NCBI GenBank assembly: GCA_905235785.1
Contig: CAJOMP010000001.1
Location: forward strand, 1 to 64,000
Length of the DNA stretch: 64,000 nt
Source: an uncultured Clostridia bacterium
Lineage (GTDB): Bacteria > Bacillota > Clostridia > Christensenellales > Borkfalkiaceae
Direction: 5' to 3'
In this document: piece after piece, positions 50,822 through 59,676 of the stretch
How the letters are laid out: each line of letters opens with the position of its first letter
How positions within the stretch are numbered: position 1 is the first letter of the stretch
Made by a program: the position numbers and the translations under genes
Notes under the pieces: model-generated
Databases searched by the model: none
Told to the model about the DNA's origin: nothing
Seen by the model: only the letters and a program-made list of their open reading frames with translations

Positions 50822-51526
50822 TTATAACATTCTTAAATATTCTATTTCTTGCGCTGATAATTTGCGCACTTCTCCGCGATTTAAGCCGCTTAAAGTCAAA
50901 TCCCCTATCTTTATCCGTTTTAAAAATTCGACGTTATTGCCTATCGTTTCTATCATTTTACGAATTTGGCGATTTCTGCCTTCGGTTATCGTAATATGTA
51001 GTTTTGCGCCCGCTTTTGTGGATTCTATAAATTTTACCGAACATTTTTTTGTTTTTACTCCGTCTATCACTACGCCTTGACGAAGTAAATTGATATCTTT
51101 ATCAGATACGGGTCTTTCGGTTTTTACAAGATAAGTTTTCGGAATTTCGTTTTTAGGATGCGTTAATTTAAAAGTCAATTCCCCGTCGTTTGTGAAAATC
51201 AATAGCCCTTCGGAATCGTAATCGAGTCTGCCGACAGGAACTACTCGCTTAATGTTTTGCGGCAATAATTCCATTACCGTTTTTCTGCCCTTGTCGTCTT
51301 TGACCGTACAAACGTAACCTTTCGGTTTATTCATCATATAATAATCAAACGTATTAGATATACTTAACTTTCTACCGTTTACTGTTACGGAATCTGAAAA
51401 TTCGTCTATATCCTGCCCGATAAAGCAGACTTTTCCGTTTACTTTAACCTGCCCTTCTTCAATAAGTTTGTCAGCGTTTCTGCGCGAACAAACGCCGCTT
51501 TCCGCCAAAAATTTGTTTATTCTCAT
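50822..51526 (-). CDS. rluB: RluB/RsuA-family rRNA pseudouridine synthase
   Basis: Modifies a uridine of rRNA. It has 234 aa: an S4 domain (1-55, MRINKFLAESGVCSRRNADKLI) and a catalytic domain with GRLDYDSEGLLIFTNDG, in which the first Asp is the nucleophile. TEGRNRQIRKM is the second signature. It matches the RluB gene that neighbours scpAB in many Firmicutes. It lies 29 nt after a D-alanyl-D-alanine carboxypeptidase gene in the same direction. Confidence 0.92.
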   Translation of the reverse strand: MRINKFLAESGVCSRRNADKLIEEGQVKVNGKVCFIGQDIDEFSDSVTVNGRKLSISNTFDYYMMNKPKGYVCTVKDDKGRKTVMELLPQNIKRVVPVGRLDYDSEGLLIFTNDGELTFKLTHPKNEIPKTYLVKTERPVSDKDINLLRQGVVIDGVKTKKCSVKFIESTKAGAKLHITITEGRNRQIRKMIETIGNNVEFLKRIKIGDLTLSGLNRGEVRKLSAQEIEYLRML

Positions 51527-51555
51527 ATTTATGCCTTTTTACGGTTTTTATATTA

Positions 51556-52638
51556 CTATACTATGGTATATATTTTTTCCGTAAAAATCAAGTTATTTTG
51601 ACAATAAATTTTAACAAATCCTATTTCGGTGTCCTTAATTGTGCCGTTTTTGATTATTTCCGGCAGTTCATATACGATTTTTACATTTTCCGTTTCGCTT
51701 TTATTAAGCGGCAACACAATATCTTTCTTTATATAAACTCCGCATAAATCGTCTGAATTTTCAACGGGAATAAAATCTATTATATTTTCACTTTTCACAA
51801 GTTCGTGCATATCGAAAGTGTCAAATGCGTCCTGTAAAATCGACTTGGAGCGTTCAAACATCGGCCCGCAATTCAATACAACGCTGACAATTTCCATACC
51901 GTTTCTTTCAGCGCTGCTGACAAGGCATCTGCCCGCTTTTTTTGTAAAGCCCGTTTTAATACCCGTAGAACCTTGAAATTCTTTAAGCATTTTGTTTTTA
52001 TTTATTAAAAGTCTTTCCGTACCGTGAGTTGAAAACGGTATTTTGATTTTTTGTGTAGAAACTATTTCTTTAAAAGTCGGATTCTGTATAGCGTAGCAAG
52101 AAATAAGTCCCAAATCGTATGCGGTTGTATAATGATTGTCGTTATGCAAACCGTGCGGATTGACGAAATTACTCTCCGTAGCGCCGATTTTATGCGCTGT
52201 TTCGTTCATCAATGTCGCAAATTTATCTATACTCCCCGAACAATGCACGGCAAGCGTTTCTGCGCAGTCGTTTCCGGAGCGTAACATTAAGCCGTACAAT
52301 AAATCTCTGACGCTTAATTTTTCACCCGTTTCAAGATAAATACTTGAACCTTCTACCCCTACGGTTTTTGCGCCGACCGTTATAATTTCGTCTAAATCAC
52401 AGTTTTCTATTATGACTATCGCCGTTAAAATTTTTGTCGTACTTGCCATGTATTTTTTTTCGTGGATATTTGACCCCGCAAGAACGCGTTTTGACGACGC
52501 TTCCATAACTATCTCGCTCGATGTTCCCGCATTAAAATCTTTTACAGCAAAAGCCGCGTTTGTGTTTTTTGTAAAAAACGGGTCGAGAAGGCAAACAAAA
52601 GCAAGAACGGCAATTAAAAAACGGATAAATTTACTCAT
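51556..52638 (-). CDS. D-alanyl-D-alanine carboxypeptidase (DacF-like)
   Basis: Penicillin-binding protein trimming peptidoglycan stem peptides. From the ATG at 52638 (AAAAGGTGAT upstream) it has 360 aa. A signal peptide (about 1-29) is followed by SxxK as STTK (66-69), SxN as SGN (121-123) and KTG (228-230). The tail is a small beta domain rather than a membrane anchor. The start overlaps the gerW-like gene by 8 nt. That coupling and spacing suggests a role in spore cortex peptidoglycan. It could also act in vegetative cells. Confidence 0.92.
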   Translation of the reverse strand: MSKFIRFLIAVLAFVCLLDPFFTKNTNAAFAVKDFNAGTSSEIVMEASSKRVLAGSNIHEKKYMASTTKILTAIVIIENCDLDEIITVGAKTVGVEGSSIYLETGEKLSVRDLLYGLMLRSGNDCAETLAVHCSGSIDKFATLMNETAHKIGATESNFVNPHGLHNDNHYTTAYDLGLISCYAIQNPTFKEIVSTQKIKIPFSTHGTERLLINKNKMLKEFQGSTGIKTGFTKKAGRCLVSSAERNGMEIVSVVLNCGPMFERSKSILQDAFDTFDMHELVKSENIIDFIPVENSDDLCGVYIKKDIVLPLNKSETENVKIVYELPEIIKNGTIKDTEIGFVKIYCQNNLIFTEKIYTIV

Positions 52639-53008
52639 TATTATCACCTTTTTGTAATTTTTCAAAAAAATCGCTCACTTTATCTATTACGGAATCGATA
52701 TTCCCCGTTCCTATCGACAAAACTTTGTATCCACCATCGCTCTTAATTAAAAATCCGCAAGGTTTTACGGATACGATCGTGCCGTTCCCCGCAGAAAAAG
52801 GCAAATCCGAACCACTTTTGAAAATCGTAGTTTTTCCGTATTCACCCCCGCCTGCTAACACGCCGAACGTTACTTTTGAAACGGGTATAATACAGTCGCC
52901 CGTGTCCGTTTTAACGGGCTGACCCACAACTGTGTTTACGTCGACAAGGTTTGCCATGTTTTTCAGAGCGTTTTCCACAATGTCATTTATTCTGTTTTCC
53001 GATTGCAT
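52631..53008 (-). CDS. ytfJ: GerW-family sporulation protein YtfJ
   Basis: A 125-aa protein with the family core TVVGQPVKTDTGDCIIPVSKVTFGVLAGGGEYG. The family is expressed in the forespore in Bacillus and affects germination. AAACGC-rich upstream context is uninformative. It lies after a ytfI-like gene, overlapping it by about 25 nt, which matches the ytfI-ytfJ order in Bacillus. Confidence 0.92.
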   Translation of the reverse strand: MQSENRINDIVENALKNMANLVDVNTVVGQPVKTDTGDCIIPVSKVTFGVLAGGGEYGKTTIFKSGSDLPFSAGNGTIVSVKPCGFLIKSDGGYKVLSIGTGNIDSVIDKVSDFFEKLQKGDNNE

Positions 53009-53513
53009 TATATATTTTCTCCGATAAAATTCCTACTATAATAACTATTACGTCTATTAAGTTAAAAACCGTTTTTAACCTTAAATACGCTTCTAAAATG
53101 TTAACCCCTTCATATATGTTAATGTTGTTTTTTAGTTTTAAAAAAGGTTTATATGCGTTTAAAGCGGCGCATACGGGGACATTTGCAACGTTGAGCGAAA
53201 AAATCAAAGCAAGCGACGCAAAAGCATCTTCGTTTATTCCTATATTGAAAATCGTTTCAACGGATAATATGTTTATATTTTTTATTTTAGGCATTTTCCC
53301 GCGAAAGTTTAATGTTGGCAATAAACCTGTACTATAAGGCTTTTTAAACGTTTTTTTAACCGTTACTTGTGTGCCGACTAATTTAGTATTGATTTTATAT
53401 AAAGTTATGCCGAATATCGATATTGCAATGCACGCTGTTTTTTCCTGCCATTTTGCGCTTAGATAGACGGAAGAAAAAAACGGAAAAATCAATATAGAAA
53501 TTACAATCAGCAT
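52983..53513 (-). CDS. DUF2953-like membrane protein (YtfI-type)
   Basis: A roughly 176-aa protein with an N-terminal membrane helix (1-18), a region like DUF2953 (residues 25-120) and a C-terminal hydrophobic segment (about 145-165). Sequence recognition alone is weak; the assignment leans on its place directly before ytfJ. The ATG at 53513 and a GTG at 53522 are both possible starts, and the ribosome-binding site is poor. Confidence 0.55.
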   Translation of the reverse strand: MLIVISILIFPFFSSVYLSAKWQEKTACIAISIFGITLYKINTKLVGTQVTVKKTFKKPYSTGLLPTLNFRGKMPKIKNINILSVETIFNIGINEDAFASLALIFSLNVANVPVCAALNAYKPFLKLKNNINIYEGVNILEAYLRLKTVFNLIDVIVIIVGILSEKIYNAIGKQNK

Positions 53514-53560
53514 TACAAGCACTCTAATAATATTTGCAAAGAAAACATATTTATACCGAT

Positions 53561-53593
53561 AAGCCCCCGACCGAAAATTTCGGTCGGGGGCTT
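53561..53593. terminator. Perfect hairpin between scpB and the ytfI-like gene
   Basis: AAGCCCCCGACCGAAA (53561-53576) pairs perfectly with TTTCGGTCGGGGGCTT (53578-53593). The stem is strong but no clear T-run follows on the minus strand. It probably ends the scpA-scpB transcript. Confidence 0.7.
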
Positions 53594-53636
53594 AAAATCA
53601 TTAGTATTTAAATAATTATTTTTTTAAGTAAAAGCG

Positions 53637-54365
53637 TTATATTTTATCTAACTCTTCTCCTTGCAAAAAGTCGGGAATATCTTCTTCGGAAATATCCGGA
53701 AGTTCAAACTCTTCGGTTTTTTTGTCCGCACTTTTCGCGCTGTTATCGCCTGCATCCGCTGTGTCAACCGTTGCGGCGACTTCTTCGGTGTAAACGTCTT
53801 TTTTGTAAAGATAATTTTCGTCGTCAATAGGTCCGTGAATAAGTTGTATTCTGTTTATGAGTTCGTCATAATCGGGCAACTCGTCGAGAGAAGATATCTG
53901 AAATCGCTTTAAGAACTTATCTGTTGTTCCGAACATTACGGGTCTGCCAACTGCGTCTTTACGTCCAACCGGTTCAATCACGCCAAGTTCCAAAAGTTTT
54001 TGTACGGCATATTCGCTGTTACCGCGTATTTCTTCAAGATCGATACGCGTAACCGGCTGCTTGTAGGCGATTATAGCCGCTACTTCGAGCATGCTTTTTG
54101 ACAGTTCTTTTTCTTTTATGGGATTAAGTACCGCCGATACGTCTTCCGCATACGCGGGGTTAGACGAAAATTGCAATTTTTTATTGAATTGCAAAAGTTG
54201 TATTCCGCTGTCGCCAGAATATTTTTGCTTTAAGTCGTTGATTGCCGCTGTTATCTGTTTTTCTGATAGACCGAGTTTTTCCGCAATATCCGATATTGCG
54301 ACTTGCGTTCCCGAAACAAATAATATCGATTCAATTATATTCGTCAATTTCTCCGAGTTCTTCAT
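53637..54365 (-). CDS. scpB: Segregation and condensation protein B
   Basis: Dimeric winged-helix kleisin partner of the SMC complex, needed for chromosome condensation and segregation. It has 242 aa. The core LTNIIESILFVSGTQVAISDIAEKLG and AIIAYKQPVTRIDLEEIRG (99-117) are typical, as is GRPVMFGTT. An acidic tail of about 55 residues extends the C-terminus. It overlaps scpA by 35 nt. Confidence 0.95.
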   Translation of the reverse strand: MKNSEKLTNIIESILFVSGTQVAISDIAEKLGLSEKQITAAINDLKQKYSGDSGIQLLQFNKKLQFSSNPAYAEDVSAVLNPIKEKELSKSMLEVAAIIAYKQPVTRIDLEEIRGNSEYAVQKLLELGVIEPVGRKDAVGRPVMFGTTDKFLKRFQISSLDELPDYDELINRIQLIHGPIDDENYLYKKDVYTEEVAATVDTADAGDNSAKSADKKTEEFELPDISEEDIPDFLQGEELDKI

Positions 54366-55101
54366 TTCTGTCGTCCCTTAACGTTAAAGTTATATCTTCA
54401 AACATACCGTTTTGTTCAACGGTGATATATTGCAATTTTAAAAGTTCCAGCATTGCCTGAAATGTAGTTATCAATTCGTTTTTCGTGTAATGCGCGGAAA
54501 ACATTTCAAAAAAACTCGCGCTTTTACGTTCTAATAAAACGTTTCTGATTTCGTCTACCTTATCTTTAACGGTAAAAACTTCTTTCGGTATTTCTTTTAG
54601 AACGTGCGCCTGCCGAGTTTTATCTTCCACTCGCATCAAAAGTTTAGAAAATGCGTTGATAAGTCCTTCTAAATTAAAGTCGCTGTAAACGATTTTCACT
54701 TCACCGACGGTCTTGTCCGGTTCTTTGTAAAAACGCAGTACGTTTTCCTGTTGCTTTAATTTTTCGCTTGCGTCTTTGAATAATTTATATTCTTCAAGTT
54801 GGCGTATAAGCGCTTGTTCCGCGTCTTCCGCGTTATCATCCAAAATTTCGATTTTCGGCAATAACGATTTAGACTTGATTTCCAAAAGCGTCGCCGCCAT
54901 ATTGAGATATTCGCTCGCCTTGTCGACGTCGAGCACGGAAACGCCGTTTATATACGCCAAAAACTGTTCGGTAACTTGTGAAACAAAAATATCTTTTATT
55001 TCGATTTTCGCTTCTTTAATAAGATGTAAGAGAAGATCCAACGGGCCTTCGAAATTAGCGAGTTTAGTCGAATAATCAACAACCGATTCAAATTCAGCCA
55101 T
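54331..55101 (-). CDS. scpA: Segregation and condensation protein A (kleisin)
   Basis: Kleisin subunit bridging the SMC heads. From the ATG at 55101 it has 256 aa, starting MAEFESVVDYS, then the hallmark FEGPLDLLLHLIKEAKIEI. A C-terminal winged helix binds the SMC head. The ATG overlaps the stop of the protease gene as TGATG; a TTG 18 nt earlier is possible but less likely. The gene continues into scpB. Confidence 0.95.
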   Translation of the reverse strand: MAEFESVVDYSTKLANFEGPLDLLLHLIKEAKIEIKDIFVSQVTEQFLAYINGVSVLDVDKASEYLNMAATLLEIKSKSLLPKIEILDDNAEDAEQALIRQLEEYKLFKDASEKLKQQENVLRFYKEPDKTVGEVKIVYSDFNLEGLINAFSKLLMRVEDKTRQAHVLKEIPKEVFTVKDKVDEIRNVLLERKSASFFEMFSAHYTKNELITTFQAMLELLKLQYITVEQNGMFEDITLTLRDDRNEELGEIDEYN

Positions 55102-55763
55102 CAGAAAATCAACCCCCAAAATGCACCGATAGGTATGCTTATCACGTTTACAACGTAATTTATCGCAATGCCGAGAACGTCAAGATAATATAATCCTGTA
55201 ATATCTGCAATAAAACTTAATAAAATCAACGCGTATAAAATGTAAATACCGTAAGTTTTGTAATTATAATAAAATTTGTTTCTGCGCTTTATAAAACAAT
55301 CAATTACTCTGTAACCGTCCAGCGGATATATAGGAATAAGATTAAACACGCAAAAAACAAGACTTAACCTGACGACGTATAACAATGTATTTTGCAAAAC
55401 CGCTGTGAAAAGTCCGAATTCAGGCACGTATACCGACAAGTAAAAAAGCGGTAAAAAAACAAAAGCGGTCAGATAATTTGCCGCGACTCCGGCAATTGAA
55501 ACCAAAAAACTGTCGAGTTTATAATGCTTGAAATTCGCCGGATTTACCGGAACGGGTTTTGCCCAACCGAAACCCGCAACAACAAACATAATAAGTCCCG
55601 TAATATCGAAATGAGCGAGCGGATTAAGAGTATATCTGCCGCTGACGCGCGGCGTAAAGTCGCACGACTTATCGGCAACGAACGCGTGCGCGAATTCGTG
55701 CAAAGGAAGGACGATTAAAAGCGCTAAAAATATGGAAATATATCTTATTATTCTTTCTGTCAT
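55101..55763 (-). CDS. Site-2 protease-family membrane metallopeptidase (M50)
   Basis: A 220-aa integral membrane protein with about six helices. The zinc site is HEFAH (22-26) in LHEFAHAFVADK, and Asp149 in IYPLDGYRV is the third ligand. The family cleaves substrates within the membrane; its target is unknown. It belongs to the SpoIVFB-like small M50 group without PDZ domain. The overlap with scpA is conserved in Clostridia from memory. Confidence 0.88.
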   Translation of the reverse strand: MTERIIRYISIFLALLIVLPLHEFAHAFVADKSCDFTPRVSGRYTLNPLAHFDITGLIMFVVAGFGWAKPVPVNPANFKHYKLDSFLVSIAGVAANYLTAFVFLPLFYLSVYVPEFGLFTAVLQNTLLYVVRLSLVFCVFNLIPIYPLDGYRVIDCFIKRRNKFYYNYKTYGIYILYALILLSFIADITGLYYLDVLGIAINYVVNVISIPIGAFWGLIF

Positions 55764-55821
55764 TTTATATTACTCGAATTTATATAAAATTATTATATAA
55801 TATTAAGCGAAAAATTGCAAG

Positions 55822-55847
55822 AAAAAACGCTTGATTTACAAGCGTTT
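55822..55847 (-). terminator. Terminator after lysA (minus strand)
   Basis: On the minus strand AAACGCTTG, a 5-nt loop, CAAGCGTTTTTT. Confidence 0.82.
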
Positions 55848-55874
55848 GAAGTTTGACGTTTAATTGTATAAAAA

Positions 55875-57182
55875 CTATATATCGTTGCGGACAATATCGT
55901 TAAAGTCTTGTTTTTTTACGCACAAATAAGATTTTCCGTTTTCGACCATAACGACGGGCGGAATAAAATTACGGTTATAGTTGCTTGCCATCGAATAATT
56001 GTACGCGCCTGTCGAAAGGACGGCAACAAGTTCGCCTTCGCGCATTTCGGGAAGAAAAACGTCTTCTGCTATAATATCGCCGCTTTCGCAACATTTCCCC
56101 GCAATTGTGTATTTGATTTGCGGTTTATCTTGCAATCTTTCTGCGGCAACCACAGAATATTTTGCCTGATAAAGCGCAAATCTCGGGTTCTCAAACATCC
56201 CGCCGTCGATTGAAAGATAATTTTTAAGTCCCGAAATTTTTTTAATTCTTCCGACGGTGTAAAGCGTTATACCCGCTTCGCCGACAATCGACCGTCCAGG
56301 TTCTAATATAAGATACGGTTTTTTAATTCCTTTTTTATAAACGCTTTCGTTTAACCGTTCGCAAACGGTTTTCACATAATCGGCATAATCTTCGGGAGTA
56401 AATTTAGGATCACCGTCAGCGTAATATATGCCGAAGCCACCGCCGAGATTTAACACCGAAAGATTTGCGTGATAAACATCGGTTATTTTCTTATAATAGT
56501 CGGTCATTTTATCTACGGCAATGCCGAAAGACGTTTTTTCAAAAATCTGCGAACCTATATGACAATGCAAACCGCAAAAATCGATACAGTCTGCGGCAAC
56601 CAGCCTTTTTGCAGCAATATCAGCGTCGCCGTTTTCGATGGAAAATCCGAACTTCGAGTCGGGTTTTGCGGTCTGAATATAATGGTGAGTATGCGCTTCT
56701 ACGCCGGGGTTTACCCTGAGCAATACTTTTTGACGGGTTTTAAGTTCCTTGCAGATTTTAATTATATCGTCGATTTCGGATAAAGAGTCAATAACAATAT
56801 ATCCGATTTTATTTTCGACAGCATACTTTAAATCGGCAAAACTTTTATTATTTCCGTGAAAACACATATTTTCGGAATTAAACCCTACTGAAAGCGCAGT
56901 AAACATTTCGCCCGTAGAAACAACGTCCGCGCCAAGCCCCATATCGCCGACTATACGGTAAATTTCTTTGCAACTGAACGCTTTTGACGCGTAAAAAATC
57001 TTCCCGAAACCACCGTAATGTTTATCAATGCTTTCGGAAAAAAACTTACATATATTCTTAATATACGCTTTATCGAAAACATATAAGGGCGTACCGTATA
57101 AAGACGCCAGGTCTTTTACGTCTACGCCCCCGATTTGCAAATGTCCGTTTCCGTTTACAGACAAAGTATCTCTTGTATTCAT
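55875..57182 (-). CDS. lysA: Diaminopimelate decarboxylase
   Basis: Last step of lysine synthesis, removing CO2 from meso-diaminopimelate. From the ATG at 57182, 435 aa. The PLP lysine is Lys67 in FYASKAFSC; HCHIGSQIF, GGGFGIYY (the phosphate-binding loop), EPGRSIVG and CCESGD are present. GGTGGG lies before the ATG; a GTG 9 nt upstream is within that site. It has its own promoter and terminator, apart from other lys genes. Confidence 0.96.
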   Translation of the reverse strand: MNTRDTLSVNGNGHLQIGGVDVKDLASLYGTPLYVFDKAYIKNICKFFSESIDKHYGGFGKIFYASKAFSCKEIYRIVGDMGLGADVVSTGEMFTALSVGFNSENMCFHGNNKSFADLKYAVENKIGYIVIDSLSEIDDIIKICKELKTRQKVLLRVNPGVEAHTHHYIQTAKPDSKFGFSIENGDADIAAKRLVAADCIDFCGLHCHIGSQIFEKTSFGIAVDKMTDYYKKITDVYHANLSVLNLGGGFGIYYADGDPKFTPEDYADYVKTVCERLNESVYKKGIKKPYLILEPGRSIVGEAGITLYTVGRIKKISGLKNYLSIDGGMFENPRFALYQAKYSVVAAERLQDKPQIKYTIAGKCCESGDIIAEDVFLPEMREGELVAVLSTGAYNYSMASNYNRNFIPPVVMVENGKSYLCVKKQDFNDIVRNDI

Positions 57183-57207
57183 ATTGCCCACCGCATCTTT
57201 TTTCTTA

Positions 57208-57237
57208 ATTTTAACAGTTAAAATCAGCGGTTGTCAA
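57208..57237 (-). promoter_or_regulatory. Sigma-A promoter of lysA (minus strand)
   Basis: TTGACA (57237-57232), 18 bp, TAAAAT (57213-57208) on the minus strand. Confidence 0.7.
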
Positions 57238-57275
57238 TAATTAAGCGATATTTTTTACTTATACAAGATATAAGT

Positions 57276-58493
57276 TTACGATACCACCGACCATTTAGCG
57301 GTAACGTCGCTTAAAATATCAAAATAGGTTTTCGCGTCAATATTTTCCGCCGCTGTTACGCTGACCGAATCTATTTTAATTCCGTTTTCGTATACGTCGA
57401 GAGTTCCGATAAATTCTCCGACCGTAACGGGCGCTTTAACCTTTGTTTTCGCTATAAAATCGAATTCAAATACTCGCTTTTCGTTTTTCTTATTAAGAAT
57501 TTTAACCGAGCGGTCGCTTAAAACCGAAACGGAAGATTTTTTTCCGTTATTGACTGCGACTTCAAAATCTAACGGAGTTTCAGCCGATATTACGGTTTTA
57601 CTTTCAAAATTCGCGAAACCGTAATTAAACATTTCGGAAACTTCTTTAAATCTGGTTTTGCTGTCCGGCTCGGAAATTACGACCGAAATCAACCTTAATC
57701 CGTCGCGCAACGCCGAAGCGCACAAACAATGTCCCGCTTCCGAAGTGTATCCCGTTTTGCCGCAATCACAGCCTTTGTAAAATCTTATAAGTTTGTTAGT
57801 GTTTGAAATTTCAGTTACTCTGCCTTTCGGATGATTTATTTCGTCCATCCAGATACTCGAAAAACGGAAATAATCTTTGTGCTTTACAAGTTCGCCGAAC
57901 ATTTTTGAAACGTCGAGCGCGGATGAGTGTTGATCGGATTTCGGCAGTCCCGTGCAATTTACAAAGACCGTGTTTTCCATGCCGAGCGATTTGGCTCTTT
58001 CGTTCATTTTTTCAACAAAAGCGTCTTCACTACCGCAAATTCTTTCAGCCATCGCTACGCACGCGTCGTTTGCGGACGCAACCGTTATGCTTTTTAATAA
58101 ATCATTAACGGAGTATTCTGCGTTTGCTTCCAAAAACACTTGCGAGCCGCCCATACCTGCCGCGTTTTCGCTAACGACGATTTTTTCTTCAAATGACATT
58201 TCTCCGCTGTCAATACTTTCAAAAGACAATAACAGCGTCATTATCTTGCACATGCTTGCAATCGGATAAGCCGCGTTTTCATTAGAAGAATATAAAATTG
58301 TCCCCGTGTCCGCATCGACTATAACTGCCGATTTAGCGGATGTTTTTAAGTTTGTAGCGCTTGCCGCTTTTTCATTTTTTTCGTATGAATATTCGTATGC
58401 AAACGCTTTATTCACCATAGCGTATCCGAAAAATACGCTACAAGATAAAATAAATGCAAGCGCAATAAAAAATACAGAAAAATTCTTTCTCAT
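57276..58493 (-). CDS. D-alanyl-D-alanine carboxypeptidase with PBP5 C-terminal domain (DacF-like)
   Basis: Second carboxypeptidase in the window, 405 aa. A signal peptide (about 1-32) is followed by SxxK as SMCK (80-83), SxN as SAN (140-142) and KTG (246-248). The C-terminal PBP5-like beta domain (about 300-395) follows. An extra Cys-rich stretch (CDCGKTG, 242-248) is notable. It lies downstream of spoIVB in the same direction with a 79-bp gap that carries a palindrome over a possible -35 box. It may remodel cortex or vegetative wall. Confidence 0.93.
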   Translation of the reverse strand: MRKNFSVFFIALAFILSCSVFFGYAMVNKAFAYEYSYEKNEKAASATNLKTSAKSAVIVDADTGTILYSSNENAAYPIASMCKIMTLLLSFESIDSGEMSFEEKIVVSENAAGMGGSQVFLEANAEYSVNDLLKSITVASANDACVAMAERICGSEDAFVEKMNERAKSLGMENTVFVNCTGLPKSDQHSSALDVSKMFGELVKHKDYFRFSSIWMDEINHPKGRVTEISNTNKLIRFYKGCDCGKTGYTSEAGHCLCASALRDGLRLISVVISEPDSKTRFKEVSEMFNYGFANFESKTVISAETPLDFEVAVNNGKKSSVSVLSDRSVKILNKKNEKRVFEFDFIAKTKVKAPVTVGEFIGTLDVYENGIKIDSVSVTAAENIDAKTYFDILSDVTAKWSVVS

Positions 58494-58542
58494 AATATAC
58501 CACCTTGTAGAAATATTTTCTGTATTCTATAAATTTTTATTC

Positions 58543-58559
58543 ATTATGTCTGACATAAT
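58543..58559. repeat. 17-bp palindrome upstream of the dacF-like gene
   Basis: ATTATGTC (58543-58550), one base, GACATAAT (58552-58559). The single-base centre makes it a better protein-binding site than an RNA hairpin. On the minus strand it contains CAGACA, which could be the -35 of the dacF-like gene 18 bp before a TAGAAT. Confidence 0.45.
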
Positions 58560-58572
58560 TTTATGCTAAAAT

Positions 58573-59559
58573 CTATTTATTTAACATATTATTTATTGAA
58601 ATTCCAAAACCGCGTGTCGGGTCGTTTATAAAAACGTGCGTAACAGCGCCGATAAGTTTATCGTTTTGAATTATCGGGCTACCGCTCATACCTTGCACAA
58701 TACCGCCGGTTGCTTCAAGCAGTTCTTTATCTGTTATTTTTATTACGTAGTTTTTAGTATCGGTTAAAACCGTGTCTGCTTTGATTATTGAAACCGAATA
58801 TTTTTTAGGGCTTTTGCCGTTTATGGTTGTATAAATAAAAGCGTCTCCCATTTTGCCTTCGCCTATTTCTATTTCATCCCTGCCCGACAAATCATGACTG
58901 TCCGTCAACGTGCCGAATACGCCGTATTCCGTATTGCGGTCGATTTTTGCAATCTCATTACTTTTCATAATAACCCCGCGAAGTTCGCCGGGGATCCCGC
59001 GTTCGCCCTTAACGTAACCCGTTATATTGCAAGAATAAATCGTTCCGCTTAAAATTTGCAATAATTCGCCGTTTTCATTTAATACGGGATGACCGAGAGT
59101 TGCAATTTTTATGCCGTCTATAAAAGTAACCGTTCCTATGCCGCTTACGTCGTCTTTTATGAATATTCCTAACTTTTTTTCTCCGATTAAATCAGTTGCC
59201 GGTATAATTACTGTCGAATATGAATTACCGCATCTGATATAATCGATGTTTATTTCTTTATCGGATAAGTTAACCACACGTTCAACGTCGCTTGCTCCGT
59301 TTACTTCTATTCCGTTTAAGTAATATATTACGTCGCCTTGCGCAAGTCCTGCGTCTTTTGCAGGGCTTAATATACCGTTTTCGGTTATAACGTCGGATAA
59401 TCCCGCAACAAAGGCACCACGCGTTTGCATATAAAATCCCGCAGGATCACCGCCCAAAATAACTTTTCTGCTTTCGGCAAGCGCACTACTGCCGTTGTTT
59501 CCGAAAATATTAAAAGCGGTAAAAGCAATAAGTAAAAATACAACGATTTTCTTTTTCAT
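58573..59559 (-). CDS. spoIVB: SpoIVB serine peptidase (stage IV sporulation protein B)
   Basis: Forespore-secreted serine peptidase that triggers sigma-K activation by cleaving SpoIVFA in Bacillus. It has 328 aa: a signal peptide (about 1-28), a PDZ domain (about 45-115) and a trypsin-like domain. His157 (LGHP) and Ser292 in QGMSGSP are the catalytic pair visible. The end NDPTRGFGI is strongly conserved. It lies directly downstream of recN, an order conserved in Firmicutes. This confirms the sporulation pathway seen through spoIVA. Confidence 0.96.
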   Translation of the reverse strand: MKKKIVVFLLIAFTAFNIFGNNGSSALAESRKVILGGDPAGFYMQTRGAFVAGLSDVITENGILSPAKDAGLAQGDVIYYLNGIEVNGASDVERVVNLSDKEINIDYIRCGNSYSTVIIPATDLIGEKKLGIFIKDDVSGIGTVTFIDGIKIATLGHPVLNENGELLQILSGTIYSCNITGYVKGERGIPGELRGVIMKSNEIAKIDRNTEYGVFGTLTDSHDLSGRDEIEIGEGKMGDAFIYTTINGKSPKKYSVSIIKADTVLTDTKNYVIKITDKELLEATGGIVQGMSGSPIIQNDKLIGAVTHVFINDPTRGFGISINNMLNK

Positions 59560-59576
59560 AAATACTCCGTCCGTTT

Positions 59577-59606
59577 TATAGTGCGTAAAATTGCGGAGAA
59601 TTATTC
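59577..59606 (-). promoter_or_regulatory. Candidate sigma-G/sigma-F promoter of spoIVB
   Basis: On the minus strand GAATA (59606-59602), 18 bp, CACTATA (59583-59577) matches the sigma-G pattern GHATR, 18 bp, CATNHTA with one mismatch. spoIVB is a forespore gene in Bacillus. Confidence 0.4.
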
Positions 59607-59618
59607 GCGCAATAATAA

Positions 59619-59657
59619 AACTCCGTGAAAATTCAAACCATGAATTTTCACGGAGTT
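59619..59657 (-). terminator. Terminator after recN (minus strand)
   Basis: AACTCCGTGAAAATTCA (59619-59635) and its exact inverse (59641-59657) flank a 5-nt loop; on the minus strand a TTTTATTATT tail follows. It separates recN from spoIVB, which then needs its own promoter. Confidence 0.88.
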
Positions 59658-59676
59658 AAATATACAAAAATTACAA

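Noticed and set aside
53528..53556. Forespore promoter GTATA-N17-AATATTA for the ytfI-like gene
   Set aside because: The implied transcription start leaves almost no leader before the start codon, and the -10 has a mismatch; too weak to report as a feature.
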